A DNA stretch of 64,000 nt from the NCBI GenBank assembly GCA_023653785.1, contig JAMKCH010012395.1:1-64000 (forward strand), given 5' to 3'. The DNA comes from Ophioderma brevispina (lineage: Eukaryota; Echinodermata; Ophiuroidea; Amphilepidida; Ophiodermatidae). A program made the position numbers and the translations under genes. Shown one piece after another: positions 12,427 to 26,139 of this stretch. The notes under the pieces are model-generated. The model saw only the letters and a list, made by a program, of their open reading frames with translations, made no database searches and was not told the DNA's origin. Numbering within the stretch: the first letter of the stretch is position 1; each line of letters starts with the position of its first letter.

Positions 12427-14404
12427 TAGGGCATGAGATAAACATTTCGGACTTCAGATTAAATTTATATAGTTGCGTTACTCAATCAGCCCCGTGGTCG
12501 TTAATACAAGAATGATATTAATTATGATCATCAATGGATGTCACTGACTATTTTGGCCCTGGATGACTGAGAACTGCTTTAGGATTATATCATAAAAACT
12601 ATTGTTGTCCGTGATATGGCAAGTAAATTGTGTCAAAATGTTGCGTATAGTTGGCTTCTTTTTTCGTAATCCATAAATATTGAGCCGTAAAGTGTGAAAA
12701 AACCTAGCAACTACATTTGTGGATGTCTAAGGGACCGAATCAATACTCAACCGTGGGCATTTTAGGTTCTGCCGGTGCCAGGCGGTTCATTTAATCCGCC
12801 CAATCCTCTGAATCCGTTAATCCGATTAAGTAATCCAGCAACAACACTCCAATGATGAATAATTGAACCGCGTGGAAAAAACAACCGGGCCCAAACCGGA
12901 AAAGCCCCCCGCAGTTATATTTTGCGAGGTATTGAATTGTCCCTAAGGATTCTTTTGCCCCATATATTGGTAAAAAATTAAAAGGGACTTTGACACAAAA
13001 AGTAGAATCAATTTAAAACCATTAATATAAAAAAATAAACAAACGGCCATCTTTTAAATGGGACCGTTACGACTTATTGCACTCAAAAGAGAATAATTTT
13101 GAGTGGAAACTAAGTCGTAACTACGTATAATTAGACCCTAATTTAGCGCTATAACCGCAAATTTAAAATGAAATTCTACTGAAATAGTACAATTATTGGC
13201 GTATTGACTTAGTATTTATCAGAACCGAAAATCAATGCGTTTAAGCAATTAATCAACTCTATTATACGGCAATACAACTTTAAATCTAAAGAGATGGATT
13301 ACAAAGGTTTCTGCCAACCTTGACACCAACACTACTGTATTTTTTTCTAATGACGATTAATACAATTAAAACTTTGCTTTCGCTATCAATGTCGTTTGAG
13401 CAAAAAAGATTAAGCCATTATTAGTTGTGTCCCCAAAATTTGGTATCTACCTTACAAATGTGTTTCCATTGCAGTCTCCGTCGCAGCCGTTGGCGGTGAA
13501 GTTAAAAAAAAGTAATATGCCTGTCACTGCCAAGGGCACTGTGGTTTTGAAATTTTGCGCTAAATCCATGTAGGACGGCTTCAAAACCAACTGCTGAGTG
13601 ATGGCTTCTGTCCCTCGGTTATGGTGGTCACACACCGCGTTTAATTGTTTAGAATAAAAGAAACCAGTTCAAACCGAAAGGACCAGGTGCAACGATAAAA
13701 GCAGAGTATTCTGTTCTGAAGCCACGCCCCTAAGCTATTCATTAGTGTAGTGGCCGTGCTTTGAGAGAACAGGTCGCTATTTATGTTGATTAACCTTTGG
13801 GTGATCATCTATCGACATAAACTGTATTTTGTTTGGGCCTCTTGTTGATGGAAAAACACACTGCTTTGAAGTTGAAACAACTGTGTTTCCTCTATAGGGG
13901 TCTTGGCAGTATGATATTATTAATTTTAATGTGGAAAGATTATAGTAAGACGACTTTTTACGATGCCAAAAGTTCCTTACATTATTAGCCAAAAAAGAAA
14001 AACAATTTGGCTCAGTAATTTAATTCAAAACCAAGCTTATGTGTTGTCAGTAAAAAAGCTATAGGCTACGCAAAATTCAATTTAAAGCATTCTTTGTCTC
14101 GGCCGTAGATAGGGCGGTCAAATTTTCATTTCTTGATCAGTGTTAGTTAAAACAGACAACAAACATGTATAAAGATCTTCAAAACCTTTAAAGGAAAGAA
14201 GAAAGAAAGAATACGGTTTTTATTTGTTAATTAAAATGGGAAATTTTATACTTATGCGAGCCGGAAGCTGAGGTGAACGTTCTGTTTCTTGGCCATTTCT
14301 CCAAACCCAGTGATTGGTACAAATAAGTCACATGAAACTTTAGAAAACTGTGTGAAGTTGCATTCTACACTAAGCCTCACAACTATAAATTTATTAACGT
14401 TCAG

Positions 14405-14471
14405 GTATTGAAGAAGATGATTATGATTATGTTATTTCATCATGTTGTGGACACGGCACTAAAACCTGTGG
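14405..14471 (+). CDS. Weak candidate exon upstream of the LRR exons
   Basis: A 67-nt open stretch lies between AACGTTCAG and GTAAGG. Read with two leading bases it enters in phase 1 and leaves in phase 2, which is the phase needed to join the LRR exon at 15035. The residues are IEEDDYDYVISSCCGHG followed by TKTC, with a Cys-rich end that could be part of a cap before the first LRR. The acceptor has a poor pyrimidine tract and no family is recognised. The phase match could be chance (about one in three). Confidence 0.2.
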
Positions 14472-15034
14472 GTAAGGCCATACTTTATGTTTCAAATCTG
14501 TTAAAATTTTTGGTCTGATTATGTTTGTAGGCCTATTCACAAAATTCGAGTTGATCCCGATCTTAAGGTTTTGTGTATATGAGCAAATACAAAATTAAAA
14601 AAAAAATGGTACCAAAATAAGCCAGAATCTATTCTAAAATTGTCATTATCAAATATTTTATATCTATTACTTGATACCTAAAAACATATACCACATAATT
14701 TTCAAAGTGATTTTGGGAAGTCAGGTATGGTAACTTCAACGCGCCATTTTCCCAATTGCATTGGGTGATCGCTTGTAAACCAACACAAAGGCTGTACATT
14801 GTTGGACAGCGCATATTATTTTATAAATGGGTAATGCCATTTCAGATGTCGACTTTTTTCTTCTATAATCGTGTACCAATATAAATTAGCTCTACGTGAT
14901 TTTAAAATATCAATTTGTTTCTCCTTAAATGCAAATGTAGGTTGTGATGTGCGAAAACGCCCAGGGTAATGCTATGTAATATGTTATTCGCTGTGCTGGT
15001 TCCCATCTAATAAGTATTTTGTTTTCTTTTACAG

Positions 15035-15106
15035 AAACCTTCTTGGTAACCACATCAGCCGATTAAATGACCATGCATTCAGACACTATCCTAATTTGCA
15101 ATACCT
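15035..15106 (+). CDS. LRR exon a (72 bp, phase 2-2) of an LRR receptor-like gene
   Basis: Internal exon encoding one 24-residue leucine-rich repeat. The acceptor is a T-rich tract ending ACAG at 15034 and the donor is GTAAGTATC at 15107. The first base completes a codon and the exon ends with CT, giving a Leu codon with the next exon's first G. The reading contains LLGNHISRLNDHAF and ends PNLQYL, matching LxxNxIxxLxxxxFxxxxxLxxL. There is no stop in this frame. One LRR per 72-bp phase-2 exon is known for LGR/relaxin-receptor genes and also for Slit, peroxidasin and LRIG-type genes, so the family call is an inference. Such repeats form a curved extracellular ligand-binding solenoid. The next matching exon lies about 30.8 kb downstream. 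Confidence 0.85.
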
Positions 15107-17623
15107 GTAAGTATCTTTGAGATGGATGAAAAACAGACATACAGAAAAGCGAGAAAGGCAAAGAAAAGAATGTGGAAAAGAAAGGCGGGGAAAAGAATAA
15201 AAAGCATGAACACAATGTGAATCTGATCTGAGTGATTTATAGATCCACTTTTGGTCGTGATATTTGTCAAAATGTCAAGTAAATTTTAGTAAGCATTTCA
15301 AGCTGTAAATGCACTATTCAATAACAGATATTAAAATGAACTTTACAACAAGAGAATTGAAACTATAACTATATAATATATAACACACGGACAGTTTTTC
15401 AATAACTGCTTATTGAATTCTAAGAATAGAATGATGTATTGGGCATTATTCTGATCTCCAAATAGGATTTCTATAAAGAAAGTGTTTTAACCATTCATAA
15501 TAGTATCCTTAAAAAGATACTCTTGTGAATGGGTCTGGTTATGTAGGCGTCGTCGGACTTTTGTCCAGAGCTTCGGGCATTCTTATAATGATTAAACATT
15601 TAAAGACTCAATGTCTATGATGTATCGCCTTGTAATCCAAAATAAATCTCAAAGTGCTTGTCAGACGTGAGAGTCTTTTCAATTTTAATCTGTCTCGTAT
15701 ATTTATCGATAAAACAGCTGTGAAAGAAATACGTCAAATGGTCCAAATGACACGCCGGATAAGAAATGAAGGAGGCCCTTCTATAATCAATCGTAGTTAT
15801 ATTCACCATCAATTTGAGTTGGTGTTTTACAACTACTTTATCATGTATACAAGGTGTTTTTTTTTAATTTTTTATACCCAAAATACACGTGTATCAAGAA
15901 AACAGAGAAAAAATTGAGAACTTCATATCAGGGGCATGCTCTCTGTAAAAGCAAAGCCTAGAGGCATGCCTCCATTTCAATGACCGTTTATTACTTTTAT
16001 GAAGAAACAGGAAGATTTTTGTTGCAGAGCTGCCACATTAGTTTATGGACTTGTAAGTGACGCCTAGATCGACCTTTCGTTCTTCATAAGCTATGAAGAA
16101 GCTACATGAGGCAGCCGGGCTATATAACAATACCCAAATAGCTATTAGTTATTACTAAGAATTGGATTAGATAACCGTCTTCACACCAAGCAGACTCAGG
16201 AATACAACACAATGGCCCATGAACCGCCGCTATTTAATATCATGAACAGTTAAATATTGTACTATGAGCTAATAAAATCACAATTCCCTTGGCACATTCA
16301 TAGCTTTCATTCCCCATTGTAATTGCACCCCTCCCATGTATTTAGTACGATTGATGATACCCAGGACATGCATCGTCAGCTGTTGTTATATGTGCCATGC
16401 CAAGGCTACTGACTGAGCCTTGGTAGATTAGCATGTCCTTACCGCAGAGTGCTGGTGGTAATGGTTTTATGTAATAGATTGTTGTTGTTTTTTTGGCATT
16501 CCTTTAGTGTTTCCGCCCGGCCCCCCACCGAAAAACAAAAATGCAAAAAAGGGCTTTCCCCCCCAAGAACCTAATGCCACTTATATATGGTTTAAATTAT
16601 ATAGCGCACATCTTTGCAAAGCGGTATTGTGGTTCTTGGGGGGGAAGGGTTAAAATATGGAATTCAATTCCCCATTGAAGCCTGTATTATAACTTTACAT
16701 AAACCGACTTTTGGGAATTTATGTAAAGTCTGCTTTTTTTTTAAACTATCAAAAGGTAACTTTATAGCCAAGTCGCTTTATGTTGCAAACGTTTCAAGTT
16801 CATCCGTTCGCATGAAAACTATAGAGGATGTCCTTCATTCCTTATCCGGATGCCTTTGGCAAGCATTAGATATTGGAATATCCGCTTTGAAAAAACAAAG
16901 ATGGTTATTTCTAACATATAAATGGAGGTATATCTGCTTGCGTCAGGAGTATATCTGCTTGCGTTCGGATTTTGTGTTGGTATAGTACTGTTTATATTAT
17001 CTAATATACGATGCGCTCTTCCTTTCTCCGTATTACGTAATTGCTAGGGTAGCGATTAAGCATCGCTTGTGTGTATGATGTGTGAGCCTCGTACCTACTA
17101 CTTATATAATTTTCCCTTATTGTTTGCACTGAAAAGTTGCGCACCTTCTGTGAGACCCGTGTACGTGATCGGGTGATGTTTTTTTTTTTTTTTTTTTTTG
17201 AAACACCCGTATTATTACTGCGTTCCTTTTGTTTAATAAAAGCAGAAAATGAGCAATAGGAAAATGTAAATTCAAGAAAAATTGTTCACTTCTTTCTAAA
17301 TCAACCACGAAAATGGAAATGGGAATTAGTGGGTTTTTTTCGATTTACTGATGTAAGTACAAAATAATCTGGAAAAGATGAAAGTTGTTTTTCGTAATTC
17401 ACATTCAACAAGGAACCCGAGCTACCTGCCCATGTTAATTTGTCATCTTATCTTAAAGGCAGAGAGATTCACAATGAAAAACGTCAAACGGGATTTTGCT
17501 TGAAAATTACTAGGGTAACAGGAAAAATGAATTTTAAGTCATTGTTTTTCGTTCTTTTTTAACCGAGAAAGGCTAACCATCTTTCTTTTTTATTTGTGGT
17601 AAGTCGTCGGAAAGTGATAAACA

Positions 17624-17717
17624 GTGGATATTTATAGTGCACTAGTGATTATAAATTGAAAACAAAAAACGTGGATATTTTTAGTTCACTCCTGATTATA
17701 AATTGAAAACCAGAAAC
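17624..17717. repeat. Two-copy tandem repeat, period 47 bp
   Basis: GTGGATATTT at 17624 and 17671 each leads to GATTATAAATTGAAAAC. Units differ by a few substitutions. A run of 21 T lies upstream at 17179-17199. Confidence 0.85.
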
Positions 17718-18129
17718 GTCCGTGTGGTTTCAAGTCCTGTTGATGTTTTTGTTTTCATTTTTTTCATCCCAAATCTTTAAGCAGTCGTTTGAATATAACA
17801 AAACTCGAAACCTCTTTCGTTTTCCCTTTTTCTACGTTAAAAATAGAATAAGAAAAACGAGTTTCATTTTTAATTAGTAATCTTTAAATTTGTCACTAAT
17901 CATGTATTTTTATTGAGAGAGCTCAAAATTTTGGATCAGTACAACTCATAATGGTTTTTCCAAATGTATGTAAAATACACAAAGAAATGTTGTAGGTATG
18001 TGGGGAAGTGGGTAAAAGAAAAGAAGGGAAAACGAACAAGGGAAAGGTTTTGAGGTACTATATGCCTGTTTAACATTGCATTATTCGCTAGCTGTATCAT
18101 GGCCCACCTGAAAATCGAACCCGGTGTAG

Positions 18130-18310
18130 AAGTAACCATTGTCCGGCGTACTCATAGTCCGGGAACAATGGTGAACAATAGGGCAATCGATTCAGTTGAC
18201 TCTTTGCGCAACATTAGTTTCACGCTTTATTCCGTTATCGTCTATGGAGCCCCGGACTATGGCTCCTACCGGACTATATCTGCTTTCACACCGGAACCTC
18301 TGCTTATGAA
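18130..18310 (+). repeat. CCGGACTATG family copy 2
   Basis: Contains GTCCGGCGTACTCATAGTCC, GGGCAATCGATTCAGTTGAC, GTTATCGTCTATGGAGCCCC and CACACCGG, very close to the copy at 55540. It lies within the first large intron. Confidence 0.8.
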
Positions 18311-19461
18311 ACCAAATCATTAATGGCATTATCAGTGATTTGTTTGACTATAAAAAAAAATCCTCAAAATTCAGATTTCTGCATATTTGTCCCAGGACCA
18401 AAATCAAATTTATTAGGACCAAATCGGATATTTTAGTCATTACTTTCCGTACGGACACTTACTACCACAGTAAGACAAGTAATGCAATGGAGATTTATAT
18501 CTTTGGGCACTGCTGTTTTTTCCTTCTCCATCAATTTTTCGCTTGGAAAAATATAACTTGAGAATTCTGTAAAAAAAAATAATTTTTAAGCTATTCTTGC
18601 AAATTTAAAATATTTGGACTCTTTCAGGTGGGACGCTACAAATTCCCCTAACCCAAGGCACAGGTCCGCTCCGTGATTTTGTTTTTCAAAAGTGCATTAA
18701 ATGCAATTATTGGACGTTAGGGATATATGTGAACATGTAATTTTATACATTATTTATCTTTTAAATTAATATATTACGAACATCATACAAAAATATGAAT
18801 TGAACCATGTAGCAAAAATTTTAAATGTAAAAAATTTTGAAAGCGAAAATAAGATACTAAATTACTACTTTTTTGTGTACTTTTTGATTTTACAAATTGT
18901 CTTGTTGTTATTACTTTTTTATTAGTTTAACTGATTTGAGTCTGGTTTACTTAGATGTATCAAAATTACATCTTCAACAATCAATTCACCCTTGTGTAAG
19001 CACCCCCAAGAACTTCCGAAACACTTCCGAAAAAAATGTGAAGGTAGCACAGGTCCTCACCAGGGTTACGGGATGCCGTCAAGGTCGAAGGATGGGGATT
19101 GGTTTCCACCCAAGGAAATTTTAGGGTACATTTAGGAAAATAATCTGCACAGAATAGCTCTAACAATCACTGTTTATGCATGTAGAATTAGTCAATTGCT
19201 ATGATGTAGAGCTAAAAAATGCATGAAATTCCGATATTCCTCCTTTTTTGCACAATATTGGATTTTCGCTGTCCCATCGCCGATTCAGCCGGCTTATGAA
19301 ATCATTGCGACGCCACACCTTACCGTCCCGACACCCCTTGTCCCGCCTGCCACCGTTCATCACCTTCAATTTATCTTTTCACTATGTGGGATTACTCCGC
19401 CGCGCCGACTAGGTATTCGTGACTATTTTGGTTATCACTGAAAGAGAACGGATCATAGGCA

Positions 19462-19481
19462 CCCCCCCCCCCCCCCCCCCC
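19462..19481. repeat. Poly(C) run, 20 C
   Basis: Run of 20 C followed by GCGCAATGG, in otherwise AT-rich intron. Shorter C runs occur at 1375-1385, 24001-24010 and 41483-41497. Confidence 0.95.
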
Positions 19482-21384
19482 GCGCAATGGTTTAAACCCG
19501 TGCTACAAAAAAAATTTGATAAGACAGAACAAGTAAAAATTATTGTTTTGCATATTTTCCATAAATTAATTTAAACATAATGTCTGTTGTTGTAACATTC
19601 TCAAATGAAATAAGGGTATTTCTGCAATTTTTAGCCTAGTTATTTTCCTGATGAAAGCTCAAAAACAAGGCTTAAAACTTTTCAGACCTTTATGTTATGC
19701 ACTTCAATATGATGTAGGCGTTCTTGCCGTTAATTTAAAGTAATTATGTCAAAGAAAAAAAGCATTGTCATGCCACGTGTACACGGAACCTTAGCAAGGT
19801 TTATTAGTACTTTTCCACCGTAAATTAAAAGTAATGTGGAATAGAAATGTTCAGTAAAATATGATTAAAAGCAATTTTCCAGCCATTGGTCACCAATGCG
19901 CCGTATTCTATCCATCCACCTATCTAATCTATCTAATATATGTTACCAGCTCACCCCTCGATAAGGAAGTTCTGTTATGATATGAGAGTGTAATGTACCT
20001 TTTCTATAAAGGAAATGTTCGAAAATCCATCCAATGAAATGGGACCATGCAGCATAAATAATGTTTTCCAAACTGAAACCTGGAAAACACATTCTAAGGG
20101 TGCGACTCTGTACAAGAGACAATGGATCAACATGCTCATGCAAAAAGAGAATAATATGCTTGACCTATCAAATGAACTTGAGGGAGAACAGAATTGAGGA
20201 TGTAATCAATATGTCTTACAAATATTATATCATAATTCCATGCATCAATGGAATTTGATCAAGGGGACCTTTTAAACCGGGCCAGAACCATGCGTCTCTA
20301 AATATAATAAACTTAAAGCGTGTTGTCAGAGAAAATCACCTGCTGGCAGGAAGATGCATATAGGGGTCGGCTAAATCCTTCCATATTTGTGATATGAATC
20401 TATATTGATGGGGTATTCTCATGACAGTCATAATTTCCAGTCTCCCATGAAGCAGTGTTTATAGACAGAAAATACACCATAATTTTGCCTATCTTCAAAA
20501 AATCAATAGCCGAATACATGCATATTGCTTTTTAAACGGTAACACTGATATTCTGTTATGTATGACCCTGATATTTATACATAGTTTCAATAACTTCATA
20601 GAGCAGGTGTAGCACATATTGTTTTTTAATTCTTCAATTAGTATTGGAGGAATGTTTACATAATGAACCCGATTTTTGTCATTTTTGCGTTAAAATAGTA
20701 CTAAAATTGGAGCCATCGTATTTTTCACAGGCAGTCACCCAGGAGAAAAAAAAATATATGTCATATATAACCTTTGGTATTACTTTGCAAAATATAAAAA
20801 ATCACCATGGGGTTTTTCCCCCTTATGTAAATACACAATTTTAAAGTTATCCACGTATTTAATTTTAAACACCTTAAATGTACCCATAAAACATGCTCTT
20901 TTAAGCTCAGATTAGTGCTTATATTACTTGTCAGATACAAAATAATAATTATGATGGCCATTCACTACACTTATTTTACACAATCACACATCACCACACA
21001 CACATTGCCACACCACTATCAACACAATTCAACACCACCCACAACACACACACACATCTCAATACGCACACTTGAAAGTAAATTTTCAGTAAAATTACTA
21101 CAGTTCAAAGTTGCTCCACCCGATTACAACATAATTCTCTGCGTAAGAGGCCACTGCCGACATACCTTAATTCCAAAATTACATTTGAATTTGACACACC
21201 CTTTTTAATGTAAAGGGTACAGTAACTAAGGGTTACTTTAGCGTTTTGACTTTAAATTTTATTTTTGTGTCATCTGCAAGAGCGCACACATGGATTGCTT
21301 TGGTACTGTGGGTATTCGTCTGTCTGTGGTAAAAATGTTAAGCCTAAACATAATTACCCACAGAGTTTCCACATGCACACATGT

Positions 21385-21625
21385 ATTTTCATGACACTTG
21401 TATATAGTGGTCCTTGGGTAGTGCCCCACAAGTTACCCTCTCAAGAGTGAGGTCACTGGTCATCTAGAGGTCATGGCCCCAAAGTGGTCAGAATTATCAA
21501 ATTGCTTGGGTGTATTATGTCAATAAATTTTCATGGCACTTGAATTCAATGATCCTTGGTTAGTCTGTCCTATGTGTTGGTGACCTTAGTGACCTTGTGA
21601 CCTCATGTGACCTTTGTCCCCATTC
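21385..21625. repeat. Diverged two-unit direct repeat rich in TGACC
   Basis: Two units, starting near ATTTTCATGACACTTG (21386) and ATTTTCATGGCACTTG (21528), each lead into GGTCCTTGG or GATCCTTGG and a run of GGTCA/TGACC motifs. They resemble the core repeat at 43048-43540 in motif style only. Confidence 0.5.
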
Positions 21626-21949
21626 AAAAACCGCGATGGCAGAAGAAGCGTCCGTTCCGTGAGGCGTGTCTTTTTTATTCATGATTTTAACTCTACTACA
21701 ATGTACCGTAGGACAAAATCGTCTGCACACATCAATATAAACTAAGCCCTCCCTCTCCCCGGTCAATGTTAAAACATTTAACAAAAATGCTCTTTAAGAC
21801 CGCCCAACATTGATTGGTGGTGTTAGGGTTGGCTTCAAGCTTTATATTAATATGCCTACTTCAGTGCAATCTCAATGATGCCATGCGCCTTCAATGCATG
21901 AAACGGTTATCACAGGTGGGAACTAAATTTGGACCGGCGTAAAATTAGA

Positions 21950-22085
21950 TATCATCCTCCGGGAGCCATGTATGGACCATTGTATAGTCAGGGCCCATAG
22001 ATGACAACGGAATTAAGGGTGAACGAATCAGTGCCCTATTCTTTACCATTGTAGGTGGTGCTATGAGGCCAGCGTACTATAAACA
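21950..22085 (-). repeat. CCGGACTATG family copy 3, decayed
   Basis: Inverse orientation: CCATAGATGACAACGGAATTA, shown here as CATAGATGACAACGGAATT (21998), TCAGTGCCCTATTC and TTTACCATTGTAGG. More diverged than the other copies. Confidence 0.55.
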
Positions 22086-22199
22086 TTCTATACATGGGAT
22101 GTAGTTGACGAATCTGACCTTTTCTTTTAGCAATAATTGTATGATTGACCCCACACAATGGCCAACGAAACAATTGTGGTGTTAATATACTTTGAAATA

Positions 22200-22900
22200 G
22201 TCCAAAATAATATATTAAAGTTACCAAAATCAACTAGTGGAACAGTGTAGAAATAAGGGGAACGTCTTGAAGGGGTATAAGAAATGAGAATTGTTCGAAT
22301 TGATTTAAAATGTACCAATTTATAGGGGCTACTCCTAAGGTTTAAAAAAAAGGTATAGTTTGCCCTCCTTACGCGTTTAGTTTTTAGTACAATAGGCTCA
22401 TAACAGTTCAAGGTCATCCTGGGTTTAAATTCATGGATTGTCCGATTTCGATCGGACTGGTTGTAAAAACTGTGTTAAAATTTGTCCCAATGATAAGTAA
22501 ATATAAATAGATTATTGTTTGAACTGTCTATATAAGATTACAGAGCTATGACATAGGACCTCAATAGGGACCCTGTAGCCCCCAGCACATTTTGCGTTCT
22601 GCAATTATGCAAAACGAATATTAAGATGGTGCAACCAGTATATTTTCGGTCTACTATTAGACGAACAATTGACACCATTTTTATAACGAACGGATATATC
22701 TGAAAATGACCACATATGCTGAACCTATTTTGACTCATAACTATTGAAATACAAACGCAGATATGGCAAACTTACCTTTTTAATCCTGGAAATGTACGAA
22801 CCACGTTGGCCTAACTTGTAGACGCGCGTTTTGATACTTTTCATATTTTGACCCCTTGTATAAACATACCCCCTAAAAAATATATGTTCCACTCCTTGTT
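22200..22900. mobile_element. Decayed palindromic MITE of the CTATACCTTT / TGACCCC family
   Basis: GGTATAGTTTGCC (22348) with TTTAGTACAATAGGCTCAT (22383) and GTTCAAGGTCAT, and the inverse features ATATGGCAAACTTACCTTTT (22762) and TTTTGACCCCTTGTATAAAC (22847), give a diverged inverted repeat. It shares these blocks with 39550-40405. Confidence 0.55.
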
Positions 22901-24507
22901 TTAGTAGACTTTTGATATGTTGTTGTTAAGGTATTCTCAATACAATATGTTGGAATTCTGTTGCAATTGGTTGGGTTAAGACAGCATTCTTATATTTTGA
23001 CGGGACTATTTCGCACAATTTGTTTCCGTACAAAAAATAGTTTCAAGTATTTTAAACTTTGAGAGAAAGAAATTACCATCATTCGGGTAGTAAATTGGGA
23101 CCACTTACTTTAAACACATTTAGGCATAATTCCACATGGCAAAACCGATTTAATGATGCAAAGTATCAACAAAATTAGAAGGGTTGTCTTGACCCATTAA
23201 AGTGTGTTTACAAATAATAAAACATGTCTACATTACATACAATTCTAAACGATTAACCTAATACAAATGAAAGGTTTCTTGTGCAAGTCTTGTATTGGCA
23301 TAGAGAGAAAAAAGGGGCTAATAAGTTAAAAATGGTAGAAACCAGAAGTGGCGATTCCAACATTTTTATTTGGCATTAATAGAAAAGTATGGTATTCGTG
23401 TTTGGGACCATAACCCAACCACTCACTGGTTTTCGTTTTTGTAGGTGGTCCAAAGTAATTTGAATTTTCTCTTTTTTATTAATTGCTGTAGGAAAATCGG
23501 TAGGAAACCATTTTCTTAGTGTGAGCATGACATCTATGTTACTTGGAATATTTGGAAGCGGTTTATCGCACAAGAGAACACTAAAGGTTAGAATAGAAAA
23601 TATTCCTTAAACATAAATATACTGTACAAAAGGGGTTACACAACATCCCCGAAAAAATAATGTGAGAGCGTTGCCCACCATTTCACAGTCAAATATGGTT
23701 TGCAACTGTTTTACCTTGACATATGAACGAATTGAGCCATTTCTGTGATTATCCTTTCAAAAAAATAACCAAAATAAAACATTTGATTTAGGTTTAGGTC
23801 TACCTACTGGGAACATTTGTGTTTTGCCTCATCCCTTCCTGACCCGGGGGCAGCTTCCCCCTTGGGGGGACATGTGCCCCTCTTTTTCCCCATGTGGAAT
23901 TAGTAATGGTGTGCACATGAGCCAATTTACAGTGAAAACCACATAGGCCTATCATGTACTAACAAAAATTGAATATATGTTTGCCCTGAAAATAGATGCA
24001 CCCCCCCCCCGTCCGGTCTGTCGAGATTTCTGGGTTATCAAAGCTGTTTCTGAAGAAAATCAGATCAAATCAACAACACAGCTTATCGATAAACCTGTGG
24101 CAATCAGGCAATCGACATTGGCCGGTTCATTACTACGTAATATTATTTACAGCCTCAATAACAAAGAGCCCCCCCCCCTGTCAGAATTTGTTGTTTTGAT
24201 ATTCGTATGTGGGGTACTGTAAAACTATAATGTAATATTAATAATTCAGGTGATATATAATATATCTGTCATGAATATATCCACGACCTTGTTTTATAAC
24301 GCGTAAAATGATGATTAAATCTGCCAAATATGGTATTCCTTACTTCTTGATTGTTAAAATTGAATTTTTGCCCATTGTACACTGTTTATATCTATGTCAG
24401 ATTTAATTACCCGATTGTGACATGATATAGGTATTTCCCAGCCGTTGGTGTACATAATAGACGGTTCAGCCATTGTATCAGTATTGACAGAAAAAGATAA
24501 ATACGTC

Positions 24508-24885
24508 GAAGCCATGCAATTACTTGTCTAATTGAAAAGAGTAATTATGTAAGGAATTACTTAAAATACAAATTTTGGAAATTAAAGAAAAAATTGGACC
24601 CCCTCTGTGGTTTAAAAAGCAGCAAACTAAGGAACTGATGGAAATTCTGCTGGAAAATCAATATGGCGGCTATGAGAGGTGCTGTGTTATCTAGGATAAT
24701 AATATGGTCAGAAAATGTTGAAGCCATGCAATTAGCCATGCAATTATCATGTCTTATTTGAAAGATAATTGTATAAACAAGTAATACAGACTTAAAAAAT
24801 TGAAGACAAAATTGTCCTTTTGGTTAAAAAGCAGTAGTAAAATATTGTATTCAGTTTAAAAAATCCCAATATGGCGGCTATTGAA
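24508..24885. repeat. Diverged two-unit direct repeat, about 200 bp
   Basis: Each unit begins GCCATGCAATTA (24510 and 24732), passes TTAAAAAGCAG (24611 and 24823), and ends AATATGGCGGCTAT (24659 and 24870). Confidence 0.7.
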
Positions 24886-25689
24886 ACAAAGTCCCGGTCT
24901 AACCTGTGATTTTGGTACTCATTTTGGTATCAATGTAAGGAGGAAGACAAGAGCTATCCATTGGTATTAAAAACGCTAAGTAACAGATGCTTAATAAGGA
25001 ATCCCTTGCTGAAGGGGTATCAAAAGGATGGGTAAGATGAGTGTTAAAAATAAAATGGAATCTTTCTACCTTAAAATGCAAAAAACCCCACGGTGAAAAT
25101 TTATATTTTTCTTGGACCTCCCTTAGACTTTGTACTCATACCAGGTTTGAAAGAGGAACTACTGCCCTCAAGAAAACGTCAATTTTAAAAAAGACATTTT
25201 TTGTGTTTAAAAAATCGCTATTTTTTAACATGTTTACGCATACTAGAAACACTGAATTACATGCATAACAAAACATTTTTTTAAAATATCAATTTACAAA
25301 CCATATAATATATAACATATTCATCAATTAGGTTTATCGTTCAAAGTTAATAAAAAATATTTGAAAAAAATACAAAATAAGAGGTATTTAAATATCCTCA
25401 AAAATGCTGAATGAAATTGGCAAAATCAAGGCAATATGATCTAGGAAAACACTTTGGTCTGTGTAAGAGGGAAATATTCCACAAAGTGAAAAGTTTCATC
25501 CATCATACACATAGAAAAAATATCAAGAGATTTCAAGAACCTTCATCTTCCTGACTTAGGAAATTTCAGGTGGTTTTATCAGACATGCACTCTTAAGTTC
25601 GTCTGTATGGATCCTTTATTAACCTCCACACCATTCATTTTCTACTACCCTCAGTAACACTTTACAGAAATCTTAGCAAAACGGGATTG

Positions 25690-25775
25690 AAAGTAATACC
25701 CAGAAGATAGTCTAACGGTTGGGACATCTGGTTCCTTGTAAGTATAAGTATTAAGTTGAGTCTGGTTTACAACAA
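25690..25775 (+). mobile_element. Degenerate tRNA-like SINE head
   Basis: GATAGTCTAACGGTTGGG (25706-25723) resembles an A box and TAAGTTGAGTCTGG (25752-25765) a decayed B box. A GTAAGTATAAG inside it mimics a splice donor (see rejected items). Confidence 0.35.
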
Positions 25776-26139
25776 ACAAAATTGGAAAGCATCATATATC
25801 TTGTTTGCATATTTTGATCTCAGGAATTCTTTGTTCCTTTTAAGAATATTTAGATAAAGAATCATATGACGATATAAGCAACAACATTCTGACTTTGCAA
25901 GCAAAGACCGGGGTCACAACATTCCGAGGGAAGTACCAAAGTAAACATCTATTACCATTATTAGGCACGGGATCAAGGAAGAAAGATGCTGCATAAGGCC
26001 TTTCTTGATACGCATATCGAGCCGAAGGTAAAGATGCTGCACAGATTTAATATAAATATATACTTTTCAATACTCTGGGGTATGTTAAGTCCAACGTTCA
26101 CTTTGTTTGAAAATGAATATAAAAATGTTCAGCAACAAT

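Larger units (their letters stand above)
9905..14404. other. No gene seen apart from the MITE at 12067
   Basis: AT-rich, with short open frames only. Nothing is recognised at 9905-12064 or 12430-14404. Any upstream exons of the LRR gene in this stretch were not detected by eye. Confidence 0.5.
15107..26139 (+). other. First part of a large intron of the LRR gene
   Basis: About 11 kb of AT-rich intron with small repeats listed separately. Stretches 15107-17620, 18311-21380, 22901-24507 and 24886-25689 hold nothing recognised. The 123-codon frame at 16614-16985 shows no known domain. Confidence 0.6.

Noticed and set aside
16614..16985. 123-codon open frame
   Set aside because: No motif recognised and not bounded by convincing splice sites.
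25668..25737. LRR-like exon candidate with a TTACAG acceptor and GTAAGT donor, starting AATCTTAGC like the exon at 15035
   Set aside because: It is 70 nt, carries an in-frame TAG, and its second half reads as a tRNA-like A box (TAGTCTAACGG). It is best explained as a SINE head that mimics splice signals.
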